The notes below the pieces were generated by a model that ran no database searches, was not told the DNA's origin, and was given only the letters and a program-made list of their open reading frames with translations. From Laguncularia racemosa (lineage: Eukaryota; Streptophyta; Magnoliopsida; Myrtales; Combretaceae), in assembly GCA_037954665.1 (NCBI GenBank), contig JBBMOL010000065.1, positions 1,302,001 to 1,366,000 of the forward strand: a stretch of DNA of 64,000 nt, read 5' to 3'. Shown piece after piece: positions 37,735 through 48,709 of this stretch. How positions within the stretch are numbered: the first letter of the stretch is position 1; each line of letters begins with the position of its first letter. The position numbers and the translations under genes were made by a program.

Positions 37735-39850
37735 ATTCCTAAGTGAGAATCTTATTTTTCCAATAATAGTCAAGAGTTTAGGATAATTTAAAACTTTTGA
37801 AAAAATGATAACTAAAACTTTTTACAAAAATCTTCAAGACAATTGCTTTTCTAAACTTAAGGATAAGGTGATAAGGTATTAAAATATTTTCTAGCAAACT
37901 TTGAAAATTTTCTCTTTCTTCTCAAAAAAATCTAAAAGAATTTTTTTTTTTAAAAAAAAAAAACATTACTAGCAAGTAAAGAGTTTGATCAGGTTCCCAA
38001 AAATACAAATAAAGGGTAGGTCTCCCCTACGACTCAATAATCACTTACTCTTTTCCCTCATTTTACTTGGAAGGTTTGGTTTAATCTTGAAAAAGTGGTA
38101 TCTTAGCTTAATCAATCACCTCTTGAGGGATTTCTTGCAATTAGGACTCGTATCTTTTTCTTGGGGAGCATCAATATTTAAAATTTGGGCCAAACAATGC
38201 CAATGAGGAATGACTTTAAATTCCCTCATTCTATTTGGAAATAGATATCTCATTCTTAATTGGTTTAATATAAGAGGACTTCCTTACAATCTCTCAATTT
38301 AGATGTCACTCTTAACTTTTATTCCAAAAATTATGGTCTTTCTTGTAAGTAATACGCTTTGATCAACCTGTTAGGCCTTTTTGGGACTTGTAATACAATA
38401 GGCTTTTGGTTTCAAAAAAGTGTCAATGCCAAGGTTTTATTTTGAAAGAATCATCATTTCAACCTGAGTTTACAAGTCAAGAAACCTTGAGAAAAAACTA
38501 GAATAGTACTTGCCCCAACAATTATTGCTTAAGATAAATATTTTCAATGAGTTAGAGAAGTCTTCAAAGAAAGGTAGTATACCTTTGAATTGTAATGCTT
38601 GGGCTCTTGTATTTATTCTTGGGTATTTTCAAGTATTGTTGCACTATTTATTATATATAGGTTTAACTATATTCTTAGGCTTTTCTTTTTCTTTCATTTT
38701 CTTTTTCTTTTTCCATCTTTTTTCCTTTTCTTTTGAGCCCAATAATGATCATCTCTTCTAGGTCATGTGTGTTTTTTCAAAATGTTGACTTTTCTTCATC
38801 AAAAGAAATAAATTATCCATGGCAAAAATTACCCTTGAATTGTTGTAATTAGAGTAAGCATAATTTATTTAATTCCTTTTTTATTGATGTCCTTATCTTC
38901 TTAATCATCCCATTGTCGGGTAGTTCTCGACATAGTTAAAATTTGAAATTCTTTTTATATTATATATATATATATATATATATAAGCTCAAATGGGGTTG
39001 GCAAAGGATTATTGTGTTTAGGATAGCAAAAATAAATGCCTAACATTATTTTAATTAACGTATCAAATTCAAGATAGACCTTCTTTAAGGAATGAGTCAA
39101 AAACCTCACATTAATAACACTTAACTCTCGAGTGTTTAAGGGTTAGTGTTTGGGACGTGGTTTGCTTCTTATCATCCTAAACTACTTAAAAAAAATGAGA
39201 TATCCTTCCATTTTACTATATTTGCCCATATTCACCATGTCTCATGATGTCATTAAGAGTTATGTGCCCCTATCAAGTGATTTAGTCTTAACTTGGCTCT
39301 CTTGAGAAGCTAGTTAGGATAGTCTTCTTTATGCCCTCATTGGTAATTGACCATAGCCACTTCAAAAAAGTGCCCCAAAATTAACTATCTTAGTATCTAT
39401 TTTATATAACTCCTGATAGAGAGAAAGTTCAAGTGTAACCCTTAGAATTGGAGAGAGTTGGAAGGTTTTGTGTTTCAAGGCTAAATCAACATATGAAGAG
39501 ACCTTTTGAAGTGGATGGGGTCTTTCAAATTGAGAGCAAGTTATAAAGGTCTTTGGCTTTATGTCCAGAGTAAGTGACTGTGAGATTTGAGTTAAGCTAA
39601 CAATTTAAAAGCAACTTTTAGGACCTTAAAAGGATCTCTTATTGTTAGTAACTCTTCAATTTTCTTAGCTTTATTATTTTCTTTATTGTTATTATTTTTT
39701 AGTAATTATGCAAACAAGATGCTCACACAGATGCAAAAGAAAAGGACCAACATTTGATTAATGATGTAATAATATTGAAATTTTATTAATATGGCAAACT
39801 TGAAGTTCAACGCTTTTATTGAAAACATAAAAGAAAAGAAATGCTATCAT
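37735..39850 (-). other. Non-coding internal segment of E3, shared with E1
   Basis: Counterpart of 14,030-16,160. No coding signal. A (TA)n run lies at 38,957-38,984. The frames at 37,985-38,206 and 38,510-38,761 are antisense and low in complexity. Confidence 0.75.
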
Positions 39851-39858
39851 CTAAATTC

Positions 39859-41381
39859 CTAGTTTCTAAGCTTCTTCTTCTTTGGCTGCGTAAGTGTTGA
39901 CTCCCCATTGACAGAAACTTCTAGTGCTTTAACCCTTGCTTGAGTCTTCTCTAACTGGGCTTCTAATGCTTTGTTTCTTTGGTTAGATTCCTTGAATCTA
40001 CTCTTCCATACATCTTTCTTATTGTATACGGTCTCAAAATGGACCTCCATCCGAGCCTTAACCTTTTCCATATAGGTTTTTATTTCTAGACTTGGGTTAT
40101 TTGGCACTAGCTGGGTGACATCTGGCACTCGATACACCCTCTCTCCTGTCTGATATAGCTGGTTGATCACAAAATCTTTGGTAGCTCGATGTTTGCCTAC
40201 TTCCCCATCCAAATCTCCAAGGTCTATATCGGGACTCTCGATCTGGGCTTCCCATAGGGCTTTGACCTTTGCTAACTTGGCGATTTTCTCAGCCACTGAC
40301 ATGCTCGAGTCTTGGTATTCAAACGTGATTCTTTCTAATGATGGTCTGTAAACTATGTCTTGAACAATGCTGAACTGACGAACCACTGAATTTGGATGAT
40401 AGCTTGTGCACCCATTAAGCCTGATCAATGGAATAGCTTGAAAGTTCCCACACATTAGGATAACCTTATTGTAGCAGCTCTACCTAGCGGTCCATAGAAT
40501 ATCATTAGTACTGAAACCTTTGAGCACTTTCACCCAACTATGGTTGGAAAGATCGTCTGGCAGCTTCATCCTCTCTATGTAAGAATTTATGAGATCTACT
40601 TATTGAGCTAATGATTTCCTAACCATGTTTAGCCCAAAACACTTGAGATGGCTTACAAACCAAATTAGGATGAGATTGATGTTTGAGCAGAGAATTCTAT
40701 GACCCTTCTTCTTTATGAAATTTAGGTTTCAAATCTGCTCAACTAGTAGGGCTGAGATGTAAGATTTCCCTTCCAAGAACTAGAATATCAATTCTGCGAC
40801 TCTATAATGAATGTGAAAAATCTCGGTAAGGAAGAGGATGGTTGCAAATGCTGTTAAGATGAAAGCATAAACATGTCTTTGCCTGTAGGTCTTGGGATCT
40901 CCACATAAGATATCCTTGCTCCCATCATCACATCGAGCCACAAACCAAACTTCCAATTCATCCATTCGAAAGCAATACCCATTGCCGCTTTCCAATACTC
41001 GATTAATCACTGCTTTGTGAACTCCTAGAAGTTTGCTGAAGATGCTTGCTGGCCTAGCCTCTAAATCTGATACATACACCCCATTGGAAAGTGGAGGGCT
41101 TGGAGAAGTTGAGTATATTCCTCTATGGTTGGTGTAATCTCATGTAGCCCAATAAAGAAAACTACGGGCTCAATTTCCTAGAAGTGTAATATAGCTTGAA
41201 TTAAAGGTAGGTTGACATCCATTTTCATTAGCAAGAGAATGGGCCCTATTTTGCTCTAGATGAAGGTCAGCTCTTCAAGGCTGTATAAGGTGAACCAATG
41301 GTCCAATACTAGTTTAGGACCTAAAGGTTTACAAACTTGAATTTCTTTGCAAAAGAGGCAATCAATTACAACGCTAGCCAT
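39859..41381 (-). pseudogene. E3 ORF1, DUF7745/plant-mobile-domain-like, best-preserved C-terminus
   Basis: Starts at ATG 41,381. Recognisable blocks are 'HEITPTIEEYTQLLQ', 'EARPASIFSKLLGVHKAVIN' (41,079-40,780, open) and 'HSWVKVLKGFS'. An uninterrupted 198-aa frame follows (40,455-39,859). That frame holds 'YHPNSVVRQF', a long charged helix with heptad spacing ('RNKALEAQLEKTQARVKALE') and a terminal PKKKK cluster that could be a nuclear signal. Three or more stops break the N-terminal half, so the full protein is not made as the sequence stands. E1 and E2 carry homologues. Confidence 0.75.
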
Positions 41382-41896
41382 CTAGCAGAATTACAATAAA
41401 AATTTCTAATTACAAACAAATGTCTTACAAAACACCATAAAAATTCTTTTACAAGTGACTGCATCTGAACTTCAAAGAAAGAAATTACATCATTAATCAT
41501 CTGCTGGTTCATGATTTCATGTATGCAAAGAGGTGGGTTCTAAAGGTTCCCAAGCTCTATGGCCTCCAACATTCTAGAAGAAATGGATCTATGGCCATAT
41601 CGAAGCATCGGGTGGGGTAGCCTAATCAGCCCTAAGTGGTGAATATTTTACTTCACCCAGAACTTATACAATGGCTCCTCGTCTTAGGGTCCTAAGACGG
41701 CCTGGGTCTAACCGTATCTAATCACACAATTGCATGCATGAAAACTCAATAGAAAAAAAAAAAACTAATCCTTATTAAATCCCTAGATCACGAATAGATA
41801 CAAACATTAGTGCAAACAATATTTCACAACATAAGAGCTAATTAAGGATATCTAGAAATGATGATTTCAAAAAGTTTAGGTGGCTAGTCTACTGTG

Positions 41897-41916
41897 GTTC
41901 CCCAGTGGAGTCACCA
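41897..41916 (-). other. Primer-binding site of E3
   Basis: On the - strand TGGTGACTCCACTGGGG begins three bases after the 5' LTR. This is the least decayed of the three sites. Confidence 0.87.
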
Positions 41917-43051
41917 TCCTATCGAATCTAATTTTAAAATTTTACATTATCTTCCGAATCCGATTCACATTAAATCTTATGCTCATCCAATATAAATCCT
42001 TGACTTGAACTAGGAATTATATTATTTATTTGGAGTCGTTACCCAATTGAAGTTGGGTAAAATTATTGAATTAGAATTAATTGAGCAGATTAATTCTAAT
42101 CTAAACAACTAGTCAACGCAATCTCCTTTTTTTTTTAGAAAAGAAAAGAAAAAGAAAGAAAAACCAGAGATTCTCGACTCGAAAGTTATCCTATTAAAAC
42201 CCTAAAGTTATCACATTATCCTTCCGAAATATGAGTTATGTTATGATATCTTTTTTTTTCATAAAAAGGAAGCTATTAAAAAAATGATATAATAATTACA
42301 CTAATAATGATTTAAAAAATGATTTTTTTTATTTTTTAGAGTTGCCCCATAAGGATGCCTATATACTCGTTATTCGAGATCAAATAGGTCATAGTTCACT
42401 TTTTATAAAAACTTTAGTCGATTTTTTTTATTTTAATTATGAAAACATGTTGGGTTTACGTTTATTATCATTTTAAATTTTTTTCAAAAAAATTTAAAGT
42501 CTAAGCTTTATTATTATTATTTTATTTAAAAAACTAAAACCTCTAATTTAAAAAAAAATCAATTATATATATTTTTTAAAAAGAAGTTTTTCTAAGTGAT
42601 AAAAATATTTATTATTTTTTTATTAATTTAAAATTTTTTATTTTTATTAATTATCTATATATTTATTTTTTTAGAGAACTATAAACCTAATTCTAAAAAA
42701 AATATAATAGTAAATGAATAAATAAATAAATAAAATAATAAAAAAAGGGATTCGGCTAGCCTGGACACAAGTCGCAGTTCACGGGTCGAGTCAGTTCGGA
42801 TTGCGGCGGTCGGAGCTCCTTTGACAATGGCTTTCCAGTGGCTGTTAAAGGCGGTTAAAGGCTACTTCTGGGCTTTCTGAAGGTAAGCAATCTAAAGGTG
42901 GTGGTGGTTTTCTTCAAGAACCTCTCTAAGTGGTGGTTCGGAAGGCAGTCGTAGGTTGTCATTTGGGGAACTCCGGCAAAGGCTTCAAACTCTCATGTTT
43001 TCTCTCTCTTTCTCTCTTATGATCTATGCCTTCACTTCCTCTCATCAAGTC

Positions 43052-43061
43052 CTATTTATAG
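43052..43061 (-). promoter_or_regulatory. TATA box of E3 5' LTR
   Basis: CTATAAATAG on the - strand. As this is the 5' LTR, it is the one placed to drive the element's genomic RNA (inference). Confidence 0.6.
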
Positions 43062-43395
43062 GCTCCAAAAACTGAGCTTGATAAGCTCATATTTCACTCC
43101 GATTAGCATAGATCAAATTTGCAATTTAATCCGTTTTCAATCTGCTTTTGATTTGTGTAAATCTTTGATTTTTGTTAAGATTCGTGCTAATTAGATGATG
43201 TTTATCTCATTGTAGTCAAAGATTTGTTGGACTTGTGCAAAAAATTGAATCAAAATGGTCGGATTTCCTCTCCTTGCTGCTAGCGCCGATCTCAGATGAA
43301 GGTTGAAGACGAGCACGCTCCCAGCGCATGTGATTCCTTCATTCAATCACGTGTTACCACGTGTCCTCTAGAAGGAAAAAAAATGCGCAAAGTGC

Positions 43396-43478
43396 CTCCC
43401 TCACATTTCGAACCCATGATCAGACCCCTTCCTTATGCGCATGAGGCTAGCGACCGGACCAGCTGGGCTAACCCACTT
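43396..43478 (-). promoter_or_regulatory. tRNA-like A/B-box module in E3 5' LTR
   Basis: TAGCCCAGCTGG on the - strand fits the A-box TRGCNNAGYNGG at all 12 positions. GGTTCGAAATG follows about 45 nt later and keeps the GGTTCRA core. A CACGTG hexamer lies further downstream on the - strand (about 43,356-43,361). Confidence 0.6.
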
Positions 43479-43726
43479 TCTCGTTTTTTTATTAAGCGCA
43501 ATTTGTATATATGCGTTGCAATTTTTATTATTTTAAAATTTTAAAAATTTATAAAAATTATTAACCTCTTTTATTATTGTTTCTACCATTATTTTCCAAA
43601 ATTGGTGTATTGTTACTATTTATTTTATTTTTTTTCATTATTTTTGCAAAATAGAAGGAAATTTGAAAAAAAAAATGACAAATGAAACATTATTTGTGAT
43701 TAAGGGGCAAAAATAAGGTGTTTACA

Positions 43727-43731
43727 ACGAT
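43727..43731. repeat. Target site duplication of E3, right copy (ACGAT)
   Basis: ACGAT follows the E3 terminus. The left copy is GCGAT (34,727-34,731). The E1 LTR continues 'gctttaatc', matching 12,478 of the intact LTR. Confidence 0.9.
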
Positions 43732-44381
43732 GCTTTAATCATTTATAGATAAATGTTAGATAGATTCGAATTTAATTTAGGTTAAACTCAAATTTCATCT
43801 CTTTAAAACAATTTGTTTTAATCCTTGTTGATGTTGATCTTTAATATATATGTGTGTTTTTCAATTTGTTAAAGTAGGTTGGATTAATGTTGATTCATCT
43901 TCATTTGCTTTTGTTCTTCCCTTTTATTTTTTGGTTTCTATTTTGGCTGGTTTGAAGGAGGAAGACAACCACGTGCTTCACACATGCCTCTCTCCAGCCA
44001 ATCATATGCTGCCATGTGGCAACTTGAAAAAAGAAAATAAAAAACGGCACATAACACCTCTTGTAGGAATCAAACCCATGACCAACCTCTCCTTGCACAC
44101 ACCCAGTGCATACATAAGCCAGCCCATTTCTCAATTTATTATTACAATTAATTTACCTATAAGCTAACAGCTCTAATTAATTTCTACAAGTTTGAAGTTC
44201 CTGAGCCTGATTTAGAAACTCATATTTTCCTAATTTTGTTAAAAAAATTATTTTTTTGTTACTTATTATTATTATTTATTAATTCATAAATCAGGCTTTT
44301 ATTATTATTATTTATCACTTTTATTTATTTATTTATTATTATTAAAAAAATATAGATGGGAGCACAAATGGGATGTTTACA
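43732..44381 (-). repeat. E1 5' LTR, outer fragment
   Basis: 650 bp aligning with 12,478-13,030 of the E1 3' LTR plus small insertions. Ends GGATGTTTACA. Carries a tRNA-like module at about 44,066-44,128. The frames at 43,850-44,167 and 43,901-44,134 are LTR sequence. Confidence 0.92.
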
Positions 44382-44386
44382 AATAC
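44382..44386. repeat. Target site duplication of E1, right copy (AATAC)
   Basis: Identical to 10,751-10,755, so 10,750 and 44,387 were neighbours before insertion. Confidence 0.92.
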
Positions 44387-44604
44387 CATTTAAAGTGTAA
44401 ACAAATAAGATAATAACTATCAAGTTTTTATTTTATTCTTTAAAAATTATAATTTTATTTGCACTTTTTTTTTCATTTTGTAAATCAACCATGTTATTAG
44501 TATTTTTCTTTTTCCTTTTAAAATTTATGAATTTAATAATAAAAAAAAAAGTGGAGCCAAAATGCTTTGGCATGTAAGACAAGCTCTTTAGAGGTATTAC
44601 GCTA

Positions 44605-44940
44605 GAGTGTCCAAAATCCACTTTTGTTATCTGATATACAGTACAGGCCCTTCAGAGGTATCAGACTAAAGTGTTCAAATCCACTTTTGTAAATCCAATT
44701 CACAGGATACAGTGGTCCAGTATCATACTTGAAACCTTACAAGTGTCTTGAAGAGTTATATATATATATACATATAACTAGAGTGTCCAAATCCACTTTT
44801 GTCAATCCGATTCACAGGATACAGTGGTCAGTATCATACTTGAACCTTACAAGTGTCTTGAAGAGTTATATATATATATGTAAGTGTCCAAATCCACTTT
44901 TGTCAATCCGATTCACAAGATACAGTGGTCCAGTAACTAC

Positions 44941-44973
<33 letters not shown>

Positions 44974-45207
44974 CTTGAACCTTGTCCAAATCCACTTTTG
45001 TCAATCCGATTCACAGGATACAGTGGTCAGTATCATACTTGAACCTTACAAGTGTCTTGAAGAGTTATATATATATATGTAAGTGTCCAAATCCACTTTT
45101 GTCAATCCGATTCACAAGATACAGTGGTCCAGTAACTACTTGAATATATATATATATTATATATATATATATACTTGAACCTTGAACCTTACAAGTGTCT
45201 TAAAGAG

Positions 45208-45240
<33 letters not shown>
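44605..45240. repeat. Tandem repeat array with AT-microsatellite spacers
   Basis: Six units of about 60-115 bp share 'gtgtccaaatccacttttgt', 'ttcacaggatacagtgg' and 'cttgaacc', separated by (TA)n runs. A two-unit block of ~200 bp (about 44,783-44,983) is repeated almost exactly at 44,984-45,180. The 71-aa frame at 44,729-44,944 lies in the array. Confidence 0.88.
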
Positions 45241-45247
<7 letters not shown>

Positions 45248-45726
45248 GTGTTCTCGTTTCTAATTTTAAAGTTATCTTAATAAGTTTAGTATAGGTTCAA
45301 TACTTTCAACATTTCTTATTAAATGCATCAATCTACCTAAGATAGGTTAAAAGTAGGTAAATCAATTCAATGATTATATTTCGGTCATTATGCTAAATTT
45401 TCTCAAGTTATCTCAAATGCGACTTGAACTTTTTTTATTAAATTAATTAACCCAAAAGGTTAAGTCCAAATCATTAGCGGGTTTGCTCAATATTTTTAAA
45501 TTGACTATATTATTCCATATATTTTTAGGTAAATTGCAAATATATCATCTCATGTTAACTTTATATGCATTTAGTTCCATTATCTTTAAAATCAAGTGTT
45601 TAGACCCCTAAATCTTTAAATATATATATGTATGTATGTATTTAGACTTCTAGATGCCTATTTTGGGACCTAAACACATGATTTTAGAGGTAAATAGGTT
45701 AAGTGCAAATAAGCAAACATGTGGGG

Positions 45727-46811
45727 GTATATTTGATCATTAATCAAATAAATGTATTAGATCGAGTGATAATAATAATAATAATATTTAGTACTATCTA
45801 GGTTTCAAATGGATCTCAAGTATAAAGTTACTATTGTGTGATGCATATGGATGATAGGATATTGAAATCTTTACTAATAAATATCTTACTTAAATAATAT
45901 GTAAATTGTTTGTGTGTAGTCATGTGGATTTGCCATTAGTATATTTGATCATTAATAAGAAAGTTAAGTGCACATAATAATATACCCTCTTATATTATCC
46001 ATTAGTATATTTGATCTTTAATCAAATGAATGTATTAGATTGAGTGATAATAATAAAAATAATAATAATAATGTGTGATGCATATGGATGATAGGATATT
46101 GAAATCTTTACTAATAAATATCTTACTTAAATAATATTTAAATTGTTTGTGTGTAGTCATTTGGATTTGCCGTTGATAGCCATTAACAAAGGGATGGTGG
46201 TCTCAAACTCTTTGAATAATGTGATTAGATTAGCTATGAATATCATTACAGTCTATGATGACCAAATGAGACATTGATATAAAGGAACAATAATTAATAC
46301 AAGTCAATGGATAAGAATGAAGTAACAATGGAGTTAATTGATAAATTGTTTTCCGATCGCACAATATAGATGGTGAATTCAACATGGGACTATTAGAGGT
46401 TACAATAACAAGAAACAGAGTCATCCCTTGCATATTAAGTTTCATATACAATGGGTATATAGGCCTAGTCATATTATGTGTTGCAAATGATGAGCTACGA
46501 TTCTTTTTATGCTTGGAAAGTAGAACCTAAATTGTTTCTAACCTTAGTTAGCAAGATTATGTTCCTTGCATCACCTAAATATAAATATTAATGATTTTTT
46601 TTGTTGCATTTAGTAATTAATAGGCTTATGTGCAATGCGATATAATTATGTATATGTGCAATAATTATGTATTGCATTTCATAGCTCACCTAGTTTTTAC
46701 TTATTTGATCTTTATGATAAGTTGAGATCACTAGTGGATACGATTATGATTATATAAGTAATAGTGGTTGGACTATTGAGAGTTATTTGAAATATCTTTT
46801 TAATATTATAA
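45727..46811. repeat. Dispersed repeat, copy B with internal duplication
   Basis: Same orientation as 6,330-7,200. A partial copy (45,727-45,943) is followed by a second start (about 45,998) that runs to the end, with a ~50-bp deletion after the (TAA)n tract. The text 'ataagaaagttaagtgcaca' occurs both at the internal junction (about 45,956) and just past the end (about 46,820). The 80-aa frame at 46,230-46,472 has no homologue that I know. Confidence 0.8.
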
Positions 46812-46859
46812 TTTTAAAAATAAGAAAGTTAAGTGCACATAAAATAAATATAAGAGAGT

Positions 46860-48200
46860 ATTTACTCTATATTTTTTGGTGTTTTGGCTAATTGCATGCT
46901 ATCATGAATAAAAGAAAAAACTAACTGTTGAACTTGTAATGAATACTCGTGGTTGATTGGGATAGAGAAGAAAAATTATCTCATAGAGAAATATAAATTT
47001 TGCTAAGTTTTGAGCATTTCTTAAAAAAAAAAAAAGGAAGGATATACAAAAGGCTTCCGGTTATAACCCTTCAAATATCTTATTGGGCCCGACAACATAT
47101 AAGAAATGACATAAGGCCCCGAATCTTGTAATTAATTTTTACAAGATGAAATAGGATTAGGAATAGATATTAATTGCCACTTTACATTTTCGGAATTTTT
47201 TAGAGAAAGGACATCTTTTTACAGGTTGTTTAGGTTGTATCGAAAATATGTATGTACCCTTAAGTCGGTATTTTACTATATAAGTGTATTATCTTCGGTT
47301 TAATTGAAGTTGTAAGATATAATTAGATATAAATTTAAAAATAGATTGTCAGTGTTTAATTTATGCACAAAATGTGGAATAAGGAGGAAAAAAGAAAGAA
47401 AAAAACCACTTATCTACAAAATTATAAAGATAACAATCATTTATGATAATAACAACATATAAATAAATACAAAATTATAGCTAAAAGTTTATATTTTATA
47501 CATTCAAACGTTTAAAAAAGTGTGAAGTTTAAAAGCGAAAGTACATGCCTAATATTAATATATTAGAAAATGATGCACATGTCTAACAAATGTAAAATTA
47601 ACTCTATTTTTTGTATGAATACTTAAATAAATGGAGTTAAATGAAATTTCAAAGAATAAAAAAAAAATTTAAATATCTTTCAATATAATGAAAGAGTTGG
47701 ATGCACTTTCCCAAAGAGATTTAAAGTGAGACATCCATCATGATTTCTCAAAATGTTAGATTCTTTAATTTATTGGCTTTACTCCATCTAACAATGTATG
47801 CATTAAAAGAAAAAGGGAGATAGATAGGATTTAGATTATCATATTTTTCTATAATCCTTTTTAGCTATTGATAATCTTAGTTAATCATATGCAAGGTGTT
47901 ACAGTTCTAAACTCTCACTAAGACAGTAAGTGCCATACATTCTTACTATGCTAACAAGAGTTTAGAATCATGACACAAGACATGTGACTAAGCTGCCTAA
48001 GAATTAAGATTATCCACCTTATGGTGTCTTCTTCTATTCTTTATATCATTGGCTTTATATTCACATTCTTTACACCATGTTTGTATCTAAATCATACATA
48101 AGTTAGGTATAAAAGACATATATCTTATATAATCCTTAAAATGAGACTAGATTTTATGGCTAATTACTAAAGTTTTCTCATTTAAACAATATACATATTA
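46860..48200. other. AT-rich stretch, nothing recognised
   Basis: No open frame or repeat structure beyond poly-A runs. Confidence 0.4.
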
Positions 48201-48204
48201 AGTA

Positions 48205-48425
48205 GGTTTGTAATTTCATGCTAGTATGATAATGTTGTACACCTAACCAATAAATGATGCACATATCATCAAGAAGCTACCAACAAGCTATAATGTATGT
48301 AGAAAACTAAGACTATCTTTCATGTTAGCATGATGACATTATACACTTAACCAATAAATAATGCACACATCATCTTGAAGCTACTAACAAGCCATAATGT
48401 ATGTAGAATTCCAAGACTAAAATAT
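48205..48425. repeat. ~108-bp tandem duplication
   Basis: Units at about 48,210-48,317 and 48,318-48,424 share 'aaccaataaat.atgcaca', 'catcat', 'gaagctac.aacaag' and 'ataatgtatgtagaa'. Confidence 0.82.
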
Positions 48426-48668
48426 GATGTAGTAGTTATATCTTTGATATAGTAGTAGAGGGGATTCGATTGGGGTGGTTAAGTGTATTTAGTATGAGTC
48501 TAGCGCTACGTATGTTCTTAGAGAAAAGATATGTAAAAATGACTTGGGAAGAGAAATAAAAAGGAAGAGCAAGTAGTTTCAAGGAGTTTGAATGCATCTG
48601 TAACAAGTGAATGAACTATATATCATCAACACCACTTCTTAAGAAGAAACAAAGAGTTCTTCATTTGA

Positions 48669-48670
<2 letters not shown>

Positions 48671-48703
<33 letters not shown>
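48671..48703. repeat. (TA)n microsatellite
   Basis: About 16 TA units. Similar runs occur at 54,411-54,434 and 38,957-38,984. Confidence 0.9.
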
Positions 48704-48709
48704 CAGTCC

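Larger units (their letters stand above)
34732..43726 (-). mobile_element. E3: non-autonomous Tat/Ogre-like LTR retrotransposon
   Basis: 9.0 kb. 5' LTR 43,726-41,920, PBS, leader, ORF1, non-coding segment, tandem array, polypurine tract, 3' LTR 36,589-34,732. Target duplications are GCGAT (left) and ACGAT (right); the intact E1 3' LTR reads GCGAT at this point, so the right copy changed. Both LTRs end TA instead of CA in the element's direction. The gene content is that of E1: no gag or pol. Confidence 0.92.
41920..43726 (-). repeat. E3 5' LTR
   Basis: 1,807 bp, TATCGAATC...GTGTTTACA on the + strand. TATA box CTATAAATAG at 43,052-43,061. Contains the clearest tRNA-like module. The frame at 43,296-43,544 is an LTR shadow. 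Confidence 0.92.
10756..44381 (-). mobile_element. E1: non-autonomous Tat/Ogre-like LTR retrotransposon hosting E2 and E3
   Basis: Without E2, E3 and their target duplications E1 is about 9.9 kb. In the element's own (-) direction it has the 5' LTR, now in three pieces (44,381-43,732, 34,731-33,805 and 19,072-18,246), then the PBS, a leader, the broken ORF1, a ~2.1-kb non-coding segment, the ~80-bp tandem array, a polypurine tract, and the 3' LTR (13,030-10,756). The summed 5' LTR is about 2.4 kb, close to the 2.28-kb 3' LTR, and the pieces align end to end with it. There is no gag or pol. Both ends carry AATAC target duplications. Confidence 0.93.

Noticed and set aside
10756..44381. One giant 33.6-kb retrotransposon
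   Set aside because: Internal target duplications and three pairs of LTRs show three separate insertions.
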